Shown one piece after another: positions 25,469 through 32,499 of a stretch of 33,128 bases of DNA (position 1 is the first letter of the stretch; every line of letters starts with the position of its first letter). Both the position numbers and the translations under genes were made by a program. Source of the stretch: Caldithrix sp. (GTDB taxonomy: Bacteria; Calditrichota; Calditrichia; Calditrichales; Calditrichaceae); NCBI GenBank assembly GCA_014730185.1, contig WJIP01000280.1, forward strand, positions 1 to 33,128, written 5' to 3'. The notes under the pieces were generated by a model. The model was not told the DNA's origin and ran no database searches. It was given only the letters and a program-made list of their open reading frames with translations.

Positions 25469-25511
25469 TGCACCCTTTCAATAACAAATTTAAGGCCTTT
25501 CTCTTCCATAA

Positions 25512-25559
25512 ATTATAACAGATTTTGCCTATCGGAAGCTATAAAACAAAGTCTGTTAT
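25512..25559 (-). promoter_or_regulatory. Extended -10 promoter overlapped by an operator-like dyad
   Basis: The minus strand has TGTTATAAT (25512-25520), a perfect extended -10 (TGnTATAAT) without a clear -35. A dyad ATAACAGATTTTG (25515-25527) / CAAAGTCTGTTAT (25547-25559), 12 of 13 positions matching with a 19-nt spacer, covers the -10 and the upstream contact region. This is the arrangement of a repressor or activator site controlling the surface operon. Confidence 0.55.
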
Positions 25560-25602
25560 CATTTACTCGATAAGCCCACAACCACTATCGCCCAATGAGA
25601 AA

Positions 25603-26349
25603 TTACATAATTTTCTGATAAGCCTCATACAAAGACCAGATTTCATCCACGTAGTTTATGGTTTCATTATACCCGTAGAAATGGCCGTGTGGAGGCCGGC
25701 CCTTGGGCCAGACTTGTAAATGCAATTGCCAGTCGGAACGTTTAAGCATTGCCAGATAAGGTTTAACGTTTTCCCATTTATTAGCCTGCAATTTGTGGTA
25801 GCGGGCTATATCCTGAGCATCGAATACCCTGCCGGCGCCGGCATTATAACTTGCTAATGCCAATTTGGTTCGGTTTTTATAGTCGGCCTCAGGGAAATAG
25901 CGAAATTGTTTCTTCAGATGGTAGATGCCCGCTGTAATATTTTCGCGGGGACTTTTCATGATATACTCGATATCCAGTTCCCGACTGATTTCTCGGGCCG
26001 TATAGGGCATAATTTGCATCAGGCCGCGGGCTCCCACGTGACTGCGGGCGGTCACATTAAAACCCGATTCCTGTACAATTTGAGCAGCAATCAGACGCCA
26101 ATCGAATCCGTAACGTTTGGCGTATTTTTTAATTGTTGCTTTGTGTTTATCAATGGCTTTTCCTGTCGGCCCCTCGAGCAATTCAAGACGCATTTTAATC
26201 AGCTGTTTTTTCTTGGCCAGCCGATCTTTAACCTCATCTGTAATGGATAGACTATCCGGTTGAATCGCCTGACTTTGCGGCCCGGTTTGACAACCTATCA
26301 CAACAATCAACAGAATGTTTGCCATCAATATTTTAGCAAATTGAATCAA
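25603..26349 (-). CDS. Lipoprotein lytic transglycosylase (SLT domain)
   Basis: A 248-residue protein with a short hydrophobic N-terminus and lipobox-like VVIGC (C20), a charged linker, then an SLT domain with catalytic Glu in AQIVQESGFN (E94), the following GARGLMQIMP motif, ENITAGIYHL and ALASYNAGAGRV. It cleaves the MurNAc-GlcNAc bond of peptidoglycan to give 1,6-anhydro products; domain order resembles the SLT half of MltF or small MltC/EmtA-like enzymes. It probably sits at a membrane facing the periplasm. The start is TTG at 26349, overlapping the DUF350 stop (TTGA), which implies translational coupling; ATG 26325 would leave a very short signal peptide. Confidence 0.88.
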   Translation of the reverse strand: MIQFAKILMANILLIVVIGCQTGPQSQAIQPDSLSITDEVKDRLAKKKQLIKMRLELLEGPTGKAIDKHKATIKKYAKRYGFDWRLIAAQIVQESGFNVTARSHVGARGLMQIMPYTAREISRELDIEYIMKSPRENITAGIYHLKKQFRYFPEADYKNRTKLALASYNAGAGRVFDAQDIARYHKLQANKWENVKPYLAMLKRSDWQLHLQVWPKGRPPHGHFYGYNETINYVDEIWSLYEAYQKIM

Positions 26350-26582
26350 TTCAGACTCATTCCGATAATTAGTCCCACTATCAATCCTATCATAACAAAT
26401 ATTCCACCAACAACTATTCCGACGGCTAAATTCCCTTTTTCCAGTTCATTAGGAATATCGAATCGTGTGCTTCTATTGATTAGCTTGTACGTGAATATTG
26501 CTGATAATATGCCAACGGCTACCCCGGCAATGGCATAGATAAAGTTTCGCAACATTATTATGTCAAACCAATGGTAATCCAT
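26346..26582 (-). CDS. DUF350-like small membrane protein
   Basis: A 78-residue protein with two transmembrane segments (about 11-33 and 51-75) separated by a polar loop (NRSTRFDIPNELEKGN), glycine-rich in the second (LAVGIVVGGIFVMIGL). This matches half of the DUF350 pattern, whose function is unknown. AAGGAGAT lies about 11 nt before ATG 26582, which decides the start over an internal Met at residue 10. It overlaps the lytic transglycosylase start by 4 nt, so the two are one unit. Confidence 0.68.
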   Translation of the reverse strand: MDYHWFDIIMLRNFIYAIAGVAVGILSAIFTYKLINRSTRFDIPNELEKGNLAVGIVVGGIFVMIGLIVGLIIGMSLN

Positions 26583-26603
26583 CTTTGCTTATCTCCTTAC
26601 ATC

Positions 26604-26795
26604 TTAGATGCTTTGTAGGCAGTGCATCCTTTTCGCTGTTTTAACCCCGGCAGGATACCCACTCGCTTCGCCCGTAATTTGCTGATCTATTATCCAGAGC
26701 AGCCTTAGGGGAGTATTCGGCTGATCATAAACAAAATTTAACATAAAGTCCTGATCTTTAAATGGTCCGCTCACTTCCCGGCTATTACCAAGCAT
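26604..26795 (-). CDS. Possible small hypothetical protein, 63 residues
   Basis: An open frame of 63 codons ending 21 nt before the DUF350 gene in the same direction. The sequence (for example NFVYDQPNTPLRLLWIIDQQ) is compositionally protein-like, with hydrophobic/aromatic spacing rather than low complexity, and no gene lies opposite. There is no good Shine-Dalgarno before ATG 26795 and I recognise no family. It could be the first gene of the DUF350-transglycosylase operon or a chance frame. Confidence 0.38.
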   Translation of the reverse strand: MLGNSREVSGPFKDQDFMLNFVYDQPNTPLRLLWIIDQQITGEASGYPAGVKTAKRMHCLQSI

Positions 26796-27090
26796 TGTCG
26801 TTTTATTTCGAAACGATCTATTAATAGACTACTAAACCATCCAAGAATTCTCTTTACGGGAAGCGATCATAATTCTATTTTGACGCAATTATTTCAATAA
26901 ATCTTAAGTGCCAAGTCATACTTTGCATATTAATTTTAGGTAAATTCGCCATGCTTGTCAATGATATAGGACAGAATTCCAGCACAGATTTATCATTTAC
27001 CTTTCAGCTACCGGGACTACCTGTAATATTTTCATTTTTATGTAAATTTATGCTTTTAGTTGCAACCACAGTTGACTCCCGGGAGGGGCT
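26796..27090. other. Noncoding divergent spacer
   Basis: 295 nt, A/T-rich, between the minus-strand DUF350 operon and the plus-strand cysteine-rich gene. It should hold both divergent promoters; none could be assigned with confidence. No repeat or RNA gene was seen. Confidence 0.45.
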
Positions 27091-27549
27091 ATGAAAAAAG
27101 AGGAAATTTTAAATGTAGAAGACAAAGTGTCTTCCGAAACTTTATATATCAGACACGCTTCCTGCCCGAAAGGGCATTCATTAATGGATAATCATGTTAC
27201 CATTCACGGACATTCATCTCTAAAAGTAATTGTAAGGTTCGATGATAAAGAAGGTATTTTATTTCTTGATCCGGTTTATGGGAGTTTCGACCATGACGAC
27301 AGTGATTTACCACTGCCCATGGGTAAAGTGGTTCAACTGTTTTGCCCAACCTGTAAATCGGATTTAACTGACCCTCATGAAACTTGCCATGTTTGTTCTT
27401 CGGCCATGTTTCAATTTCACTTACCCCGTGGGAGTGTTATCGAGGGTTGTTTAAAGAAAGGATGCTTTTATCACAAATTGACCAGCGTGGACGGAGAACA
27501 GCAGCTTGCTCGAATGTATGAAAACACAACCCTGGAGTCGTTTTTATAG
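27091..27549 (+). CDS. Cys/His-rich protein of unknown function, probable zinc-binding
   Basis: A 152-residue soluble protein. Potential metal ligands occur as C25-x3-H29, C85-P-T-C88, C99-x2-C102 (an 85-102 zinc-ribbon pattern) and C120-x4-C125-x2-H128. Other conserved-looking blocks are ILFLDPVYGSFDHDD and PMGKVVQLFCPTCKSDL. I do not recognise a characterised family; it may bind zinc and mediate protein or nucleic-acid contacts. GGGAGG lies 4 nt before the ATG. It is monocistronic and converges with a cysteine-rich ferredoxin gene 36 nt away, with no terminator between them. Confidence 0.72.
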   Translation: MKKEEILNVEDKVSSETLYIRHASCPKGHSLMDNHVTIHGHSSLKVIVRFDDKEGILFLDPVYGSFDHDDSDLPLPMGKVVQLFCPTCKSDLTDPHETCHVCSSAMFQFHLPRGSVIEGCLKKGCFYHKLTSVDGEQQLARMYENTTLESFL

Positions 27550-27585
27550 CTCTTTGATAAATGATGGTCAAAGTAATTATGTTGT

Positions 27586-28479
27586 TTACTCTGCAGGCAT
27601 AAGCTCGCTGATGTGCAGTGGAATGCCCTTTCTACCATCCCGTTCCAGTGTATGGGCATCATGCTCACAGCAGGATACACAGATGCCGCATCCCATGCAC
27701 CGCTCGTCATCCACAATTAAAGCATCATCACTAAGTTTCAGAGCATCGAAGGGGCAGTACTCGACACATGTGCCGCACGCCACACAACGTTCGCCTTCCA
27801 CCCGGCATACGTACCCGGAAGCCGCCAGCATCGGTACATCCTGGCGATGAGCCTGCATAGCTCCGCAACAACACGAACAACAATTGCATATGGCATAAAA
27901 GCGCCCCAGCATGGCATCTTTAAAAAAGGCATGCTGCACATGCCCCCGCCGGTGTTCGGCGTTAATGATTTCTACGGCCTCCTGAGCCGTAATACGACGA
28001 CTGCGTTGCGGATGGTGCTCGGATATAAAACCGGCGAAAGGATCACCAATAATCAGACACACATCGAGAGGTTCACAGGGCTTGTGCATGGCCGATCGAC
28101 AGGGGCAGTCCAACACTACGATGTGCTGCGGATTTTTTATTATAATATCTTTAGCCCGGGTATACGGTATGATCTGTTCCAGATTTCTGATATCTATATC
28201 CTGATCAATATGCACAAGACGTCCGGCCTCATCAGCAGTAACCACCTTACCATGATAACCTTCAGCAAAGGTATCGTTGTGCTTTGTTTTTCCAGGTACA
28301 TATTTGCTTATTAATCGCCTCATCAGGTATACCATACGACTTAGTGGATGCATCCCTTTACCGATGCCTATATACAAATAAGGCCATCGCATGTAAACAT
28401 AACCATGCAACCAGTCATAAAAAGAATAGCCGTCCTTTTTTCGGGCTTCTCGCAAAAATGCTCTTGTTGAGCGTTTCAT
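27586..28479 (-). CDS. Cysteine-rich 4Fe-4S ferredoxin-type protein with extra Cys motifs
   Basis: A 297-residue protein. The C-terminus carries two 4Fe-4S motifs: C232/C235/C238/C242 (CVACGTCVEYCPFDA) and C261/C264/C267/C271 (CMGCGICVSCCEHDA). Before them lie CPCRSAMHKPCEP with C125/C127/C135/C141 and a dense cluster CNCCSCCCG (198-206), enough for one or two further metal sites. An aromatic stretch near the N-terminus (YVYMRWPYLYIGIG, 27-40) may associate with the membrane but is not a typical signal peptide. Likely an electron-transfer protein; the partner is unknown. AGGAG lies 10 nt before ATG 28479. It is monocistronic and convergent with the Cys/His-rich gene. The ferredoxin part is certain; the role of the N-terminal half is not. 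Confidence 0.83.
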   Translation of the reverse strand: MKRSTRAFLREARKKDGYSFYDWLHGYVYMRWPYLYIGIGKGMHPLSRMVYLMRRLISKYVPGKTKHNDTFAEGYHGKVVTADEAGRLVHIDQDIDIRNLEQIIPYTRAKDIIIKNPQHIVVLDCPCRSAMHKPCEPLDVCLIIGDPFAGFISEHHPQRSRRITAQEAVEIINAEHRRGHVQHAFFKDAMLGRFYAICNCCSCCCGAMQAHRQDVPMLAASGYVCRVEGERCVACGTCVEYCPFDALKLSDDALIVDDERCMGCGICVSCCEHDAHTLERDGRKGIPLHISELMPAE

Positions 28480-28641
28480 AACGTATAATCTCCTAAAATT
28501 TTCATGCCCGTTATACGGCTATATGTTCAGCAATTCTTTCCCGTGAACTATAACCTACAATAAATTTGAATGCTTAACAATGTTTCCGTGAAAAGGATGT
28601 GGAACCGGGTCATAATTTCGAGGCCGTCTATGCTTTCTCCT

Positions 28642-29934
28642 TTACGGTCTTCGGCCAATGGGACAGTGACAGCATAACATTGGACGGCAGTACGTATTCT
28701 CAAGCTCTATGAGAGCTTGGAGTACCGCCTGGCGGTTCAAAGCCTGCAAGCAGTCCTGTTTCCAGGTTACATTTTTCAATACAGAGCGGTAAGTGCTGTT
28801 TAAAGGTATGGACAGAAATAAATCCGTTAAATAATCAGCAAAACCTTCACTATTATTTAGTATAGCACGGGCTGTAAAAAAGGGTAATATTAGATTTATG
28901 ATAATTTCCAGTTGCCGGTCTTTTCCCCAGTACACAAGGTTTTTGCCTGGGTTAAGAATTTTTCCCAGCGCATAGTGCCTCTGCCAGTAACCTTCTACGG
29001 GTAGATTAAGAAAACCATGTATTTCTCCGATAGCAATTGCCGGATCTTTGCGGGCGGCTAAGAGCTCATGGAACATGTGAAGGGGGTGATAATGATATTG
29101 TTGCAGGAAGGCTACCCACCCTGCCAGTCTGAAATGTGGATGGTTGGCCACACGGTTTCCATTAAACTGCCAGAGGGCTGCATCCATGGGTGCAAAGGGC
29201 AGATGAGTTCGCCATTTACGGAATATATCCCGGAGCTGTTTAACCTGCTTTTCAGAGGCCGATGAAGACAGAAAACTCGCCAACCCGGCATAAACGGCAT
29301 AAAGCTGCTCGGCATTCAACCAGAATTTTGGCAGCCACTGTGCCAACCAGTTGGAAGGCAGACGGCGAGAAAGCATTTGAAAAGCAGCGCCGTTGTGGGG
29401 ATAACCGAGTACACGCATGAAATACTCATAGAAGACCGCTTCCACGTTTCGCCGGCGCAAATCATGAGCAAACTGATGGACTTTACGATTAAACCGTTCG
29501 ACTGCCAGTTGCTTGAGTCGATCCGGTAAATTTTGAGCATAACTAATACCGGCCCGGCACAGGTGGACCGCATGTTCTCCGGCCGCATCCGGCACCGGCA
29601 AGACCAGATCCGGTATCGACTGCGGTAGCATCTGATGATATACCGTTGTTGCATCCTCTTTGCCTGATCGGCCGGAAATATGTAGCATAACATTGCCGAA
29701 TTCTCGGTCCAGATGGTGTTCGTGGCGATACCAATCTTCCGCAGTAATATGCATTTCCACATCACCCTGCATCCGGATACCATCCAACTCAAACAGGGCG
29801 CCTTTAAAATCCGGACCGCGTATCGGACTAAACCGCCCGCTGTCCAATATACGCAGAGTGCGACCGCCCAGATGTAACCGATTTCCGATGCGGGCATAAT
29901 ATTCCCACCAGCGATATAAATTTTCTTCTTGCAT
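28642..29934 (-). CDS. DUF2851 family protein
   Basis: A 430-residue protein matching the DUF2851 pattern common in Bacteroidota and relatives: an N-terminal LYRWWEYYARI segment, GPDFKGALFELDGIRMQGDVEMH (split: GPDF at about 37-40 and GDVEMHI at about 55-61), DWYRHEHHLD and NVMLHI. The C-terminus has a Cys cluster (TYCRPMLCCHCPIG) typical of the family and likely to bind a metal. The His/Asp/Glu-rich N-terminal part resembles a nuclease-like or metal-binding core, but no function is established. ATG 29934 has GGAG 9 nt upstream; a TTG at 29937 is also possible. It is divergent from the XRE regulator gene. Confidence 0.82.
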   Translation of the reverse strand: MQEENLYRWWEYYARIGNRLHLGGRTLRILDSGRFSPIRGPDFKGALFELDGIRMQGDVEMHITAEDWYRHEHHLDREFGNVMLHISGRSGKEDATTVYHQMLPQSIPDLVLPVPDAAGEHAVHLCRAGISYAQNLPDRLKQLAVERFNRKVHQFAHDLRRRNVEAVFYEYFMRVLGYPHNGAAFQMLSRRLPSNWLAQWLPKFWLNAEQLYAVYAGLASFLSSSASEKQVKQLRDIFRKWRTHLPFAPMDAALWQFNGNRVANHPHFRLAGWVAFLQQYHYHPLHMFHELLAARKDPAIAIGEIHGFLNLPVEGYWQRHYALGKILNPGKNLVYWGKDRQLEIIINLILPFFTARAILNNSEGFADYLTDLFLSIPLNSTYRSVLKNVTWKQDCLQALNRQAVLQALIELENTYCRPMLCCHCPIGRRP

Positions 29935-29964
29935 CAAAGGTCACTCCCACTCTATATTATGAAT

Positions 29965-29998
29965 GTAGTATTTAAATTGTTATTAAGAACCATACTAC
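29965..29998. promoter_or_regulatory. Inverted repeat between divergent genes
   Basis: GTAGTAT (29965-29971) and ATACTAC (29992-29998), a perfect 7-bp dyad with a 20-nt spacer, lie 30 nt upstream of the DUF2851 start. This could be a regulator site for DUF2851, or act on both divergent genes. Confidence 0.4.
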
Positions 29999-30077
29999 TT
30001 TTAAAAGGTGTTGTAAAAACACGATGATGTCAGTTTTTAAACAAGATTTTCGCCAATATATTTTTTCAATCGAGCTC

Positions 30078-30121
30078 TATTACAAATATAATAAATATAA
30101 TGGTATATTACAAACATGATA
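30078..30121 (+). promoter_or_regulatory. Promoter and repeated palindromic operators of the XRE gene
   Basis: TATTACAAATATAATA (30078-30093) and TATTACAAACATGATA (30106-30121) match at 14 of 16 positions and lie 28 bp apart. Each is a dyad (TATTA/TAATA, TATTA/TGATA) with a 6-nt centre. Perfect TATAAT hexamers occur at 30087-30092 (inside the first copy) and 30096-30101. The second copy covers the start codon at 30116. The arrangement suggests autoregulation by the encoded repressor. Confidence 0.6.
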
Positions 30122-30472
30122 ATGAAGGGCGTTGAAGTTTCTAGGCGCATTGATGCTATCCGTATTCAACACGACCTCACCCAGGATAAGTTTGCCCGAG
30201 TTTTGAGCGTGAGTCAGCCGGCAGTCAGTCAGTACTTGAACGGTCGGGTTCCGCCAGCCGAAGTGCTTTTGGATATCGCCCGTCTGGGTAATGTATCCAT
30301 GGAATGGCTTCTTACAGGTCGTGATAAAGACGCCTATGGCCGCAAGGTGGCGGAATCCGCATCCCGCTATGGTTCGGCCACCGGCATTAGCACCAAATGG
30401 CTGCGTCTGCCGCCGGACGTCCGCCACGCTCTGGAACAACTAATTGACGGTTATCTGGAAGGGGATAAATAG
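30116..30472 (+). CDS. XRE-family helix-turn-helix transcriptional regulator
   Basis: A 118-residue protein with an N-terminal XRE/Cro HTH (about 9-62): RRIDAIRIQHDLTQDKFARV, then SVSQPAVSQYLNGRVPPAEV as the recognition region and GNVSMEWLLTG as the domain end. A short C-terminal tail (about 65-118) carries no recognised ligand domain. Likely a dimeric repressor; palindromic repeats over its own promoter and start codon suggest autorepression. No Shine-Dalgarno precedes ATG 30116 or ATG 30122, and the predicted leader is very short, so translation may be near-leaderless. Its 3' end overlaps the convergent NlpC/P60 gene by 22 bp. The surrounding genes give no clear target. Confidence 0.85.
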   Translation: MIMKGVEVSRRIDAIRIQHDLTQDKFARVLSVSQPAVSQYLNGRVPPAEVLLDIARLGNVSMEWLLTGRDKDAYGRKVAESASRYGSATGISTKWLRLPPDVRHALEQLIDGYLEGDK

Positions 30473-30957
30473 CGTACAATGCGGTAAAGGTGATTACGAT
30501 AATAGTCATTCAGAGCGTCGATCATTACGCCTCGGGAAGAGGTCGCATGTAAGAATTTATTGTTGCCCAGATAAATACCGACATGATCCACTCCGCTGCG
30601 GAAAGTATTTTCGAAAAACAACAGATCGCCCGTACGCAGCCAGGGCATCCGCACCATACGGCCCTTTTGCATTTGTGCCCTGGCCGTGCGCGGCAATTTA
30701 ATTCCAAACGCCGACTGATAAACCGATTGGACCAGCGCTGAGCAATCGATTCCGTTCCGACTGCTGCCGCCGTAACTGTAAGGTGTGCCCTGCCAGCTTC
30801 GGGCAAGTTCATGTAAGGTATGTCGTTTTTCTGTTTCATCAGGATTGCGCAAATGATGGAAACGGGCGGCCGGTTGGCATTGATATAACAGTAAAACTCC
30901 GATGATCCATACTGAAAATACCAATCGTCTATGCCTTGTGCTGTTTATCAGATGCAT
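30451..30957 (-). CDS. NlpC/P60 cell-wall endopeptidase, probable lipoprotein
   Basis: A 168-residue protein with a basic n-region, hydrophobic stretch and lipobox-like LLYQC (C27; Tyr/Gln before Cys is unusual). The C40 peptidase domain follows: C72 in GIDCSALVQ, H125 in DHVGIYLG and H137 in FLHATSS form the Cys-His-His triad, with the entry motif GTPYSYGGSSRNG. Such enzymes cleave gamma-D-Glu-diamino-acid bonds in peptidoglycan stem peptides, as Spr/MepS does. Start ATG 30957 gives a proper signal peptide; ATG 30999 would overlap the polyprenyl synthase gene. It lies 4 nt downstream of that gene, so it is probably coupled with it. It overlaps the convergent XRE gene by 22 bp. Confidence 0.88.
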   Translation of the reverse strand: MHLINSTRHRRLVFSVWIIGVLLLYQCQPAARFHHLRNPDETEKRHTLHELARSWQGTPYSYGGSSRNGIDCSALVQSVYQSAFGIKLPRTARAQMQKGRMVRMPWLRTGDLLFFENTFRSGVDHVGIYLGNNKFLHATSSRGVMIDALNDYYRNHLYRIVRYLSPSR

Positions 30958-30961
30958 GCAA

Positions 30962-31900
30962 CTACCATTGGCGATCGCGAATTGCAACAGCAAGTTCATT
31001 CAATTGCCGCGTGGCTTCGTTATCCGGCAAGTTTTGCATATGAGACAGAGCATGGTAAAAATGCTTCAAATAAATATCCTGCACACGGTTAACCACGGCA
31101 TACTGGTCTATCAATTGCCGAAACTGCCCTACATCGGTTACATCCGGTATATCGACACCCTGTTCCTGCAAAAGTAAAGTCAGTATTGTTTGTTTATGCC
31201 GGCTCAGATCGCTGCCTACGGCTTTGCCGAATTGATCCTGATCGGCCATGATATCAAGCAGATCATCCTGAATCTGAAAACCCATTCCCAGCTCATAACC
31301 AAAATTGCGCAGGTGATGAAGCTGGTTTTCATCAGCCCCGGCAGTCATACCGCCCAGTTCGCATGCTAATTCCAGTAACACGGAAGTTTTCCGTTTAATC
31401 ATATCCATATAGTCCGGTAAAGTCACCTTATGTCCTGCTTCAAACATTTTATCCAATCCCTGACCTTCGCAAATTACAATCATGGTTTGGGCAAAACGCC
31501 GAGCCATGGCCGCAACATCGCCTTGCGGGGTATGCAGTAGTTTATCGAAGGCAAAGCCCATCAAACCATCGCCGGCTAAAATCGCCGTGCTGATATCCCA
31601 CCGTTTATGCACCGTCGGTTTTCCCCGGCGCGTATCATCGTTGTCCATAATATCGTCGTGAACAAGGGTAAAATTATGTAATAATTCGACGGCCGCAGCA
31701 GGGAAAACGGATGATGTGTCTTCGGCATCGATGGCTTTAGCAGAAAGCATTGTCAGCAGGGGACGAACACGTTTACCTTTCAATGAGATGAAATACTTGA
31801 TCGGCTCATAAAAAACGGGAACCTTCGTGTAGCCCTGAATGCGATTAATTTCCTGTTCTACGGCATCCAACAGTTCACGCATGGTCTTTGTTAATTGCAT
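30962..31900 (-). CDS. Short-chain trans-polyprenyl diphosphate synthase
   Basis: A 312-residue isoprenyl diphosphate synthase. The first aspartate-rich motif DDIMD (D82/D83/D86) and the second DDLLD (D212/D213/D216) bind Mg2+-diphosphate; GKRVRPLL and GDGLMGFAFDKLL are further family blocks. F77 stands at position -5 of the first motif without a two-residue insertion, which in this family favours a short product (C15-C20, GGPP/FPP type) over octaprenyl. It probably condenses IPP with an allylic diphosphate for quinone or lipid precursors in the cytoplasm. GAGGAG 9 nt before ATG 31900 decides the start; an upstream in-frame ATG at 31969 would overlap the IIA gene. It lies 13 nt after the IIA stop, so the IIA - synthase - NlpC/P60 run is probably one operon. 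Confidence 0.9.
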   Translation of the reverse strand: MQLTKTMRELLDAVEQEINRIQGYTKVPVFYEPIKYFISLKGKRVRPLLTMLSAKAIDAEDTSSVFPAAAVELLHNFTLVHDDIMDNDDTRRGKPTVHKRWDISTAILAGDGLMGFAFDKLLHTPQGDVAAMARRFAQTMIVICEGQGLDKMFEAGHKVTLPDYMDMIKRKTSVLLELACELGGMTAGADENQLHHLRNFGYELGMGFQIQDDLLDIMADQDQFGKAVGSDLSRHKQTILTLLLQEQGVDIPDVTDVGQFRQLIDQYAVVNRVQDIYLKHFYHALSHMQNLPDNEATRQLNELAVAIRDRQW

Positions 31901-31913
31901 GGGGCGGCGCTCC

Positions 31914-32372
31914 TCATTGGGTAAATTGTTCTTTGATGATTTCAGCAACCGCTTCCGGAGTTTTTGCATTCAACAAGGCCTGCCGTATTTCATCGGATTT
32001 ATAATTTCTGGAAATAGTAGCCAGAGACTGTATATGCGGCCCGGATGTATCGCGCGGTGAAAGCACTAAAAAAATCACCTGGGCTGGCTTACCATCCAAA
32101 CTTTCGAAATCCAAACCATCTTTTTTGATGCCCATGGCAATCAATAATTGATCCACACCATCGGATTTGGCGTGGGGTACGGCTAAGCCTTTTTCCAGCC
32201 CCGTGCTTAAATAGCCTTCTCTGGCCAGCAAATCCTTTAAGGTGACCTCTTTATTCAGCAATTGCTTGTTTTCGTCCAGCAGGGAAAGCAATTCCTCGAT
32301 TACATCAAATTTCAAATTACTTTTAATATCCAGCGTTATGTGCTCGGGCGGCAAATGCTTGGAAATATCCAT
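31914..32372 (-). CDS. PTS EIIA(Ntr)-like phosphoacceptor protein
   Basis: A 152-residue EIIA-2/PtsN-type domain. The phosphorylatable His is H67 in GLAVPHAKSD, followed by IFLVLSPRDTSGPHIQSLA, which carries the second conserved His. The spacing equals that of PtsN, which is phosphorylated by the PTS-Ntr relay and regulates targets such as potassium transport rather than transporting sugar. No EIIB/EIIC gene is present, which favours a regulatory role. GGAGG lies 4 nt before the ATG. It is divergent from a second EIIA-like gene and upstream of the polyprenyl synthase. Confidence 0.88.
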   Translation of the reverse strand: MDISKHLPPEHITLDIKSNLKFDVIEELLSLLDENKQLLNKEVTLKDLLAREGYLSTGLEKGLAVPHAKSDGVDQLLIAMGIKKDGLDFESLDGKPAQVIFLVLSPRDTSGPHIQSLATISRNYKSDEIRQALLNAKTPEAVAEIIKEQFTQ

Positions 32373-32499
32373 TAATCCTCCAATTTTAATCGATTTAATT
32401 TATTGAATTGGAAAAATTATGTCAATCTATTATAATAAATGGTTTGTCATCATCATAAATAATACCTAAATTGGTTAAAATGTTTAAGCTGGAGGCACA

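Larger units (their letters stand above)
25217..25511 (-). promoter_or_regulatory. Long structured leader of the surface-protein operon
   Basis: About 290 nt of noncoding DNA between a candidate promoter and ATG 25216, transcribed with the giant gene. It contains two strong hairpins (listed separately) and a perfect CTAAG-T-CTTAG palindrome (25247-25257) whose arm recurs inverted as GACTTAG at 25324-25330. The length and structure suggest a regulatory leader (riboswitch-, attenuator- or protein-controlled); no known class could be assigned by eye. Confidence 0.5.

Noticed and set aside
25380-25500. A complete GEMM-I (c-di-GMP) riboswitch
   Set aside because: Only the CAAAA/AAGCC joints and first stem are reminiscent; the P3 helix, tetraloop and receptor of the class are not visible.
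27847-28314. A 155-codon plus-strand frame
   Set aside because: It is antisense to the cysteine-rich ferredoxin, whose 4Fe-4S motifs prove the minus-strand frame.
29316-29897. A 193-codon open frame on the minus strand inside DUF2851
   Set aside because: It is a shifted frame of the DUF2851 gene, with Cys/Trp/Arg-rich sequence and no domain pattern; the DUF2851 frame has clear family motifs.
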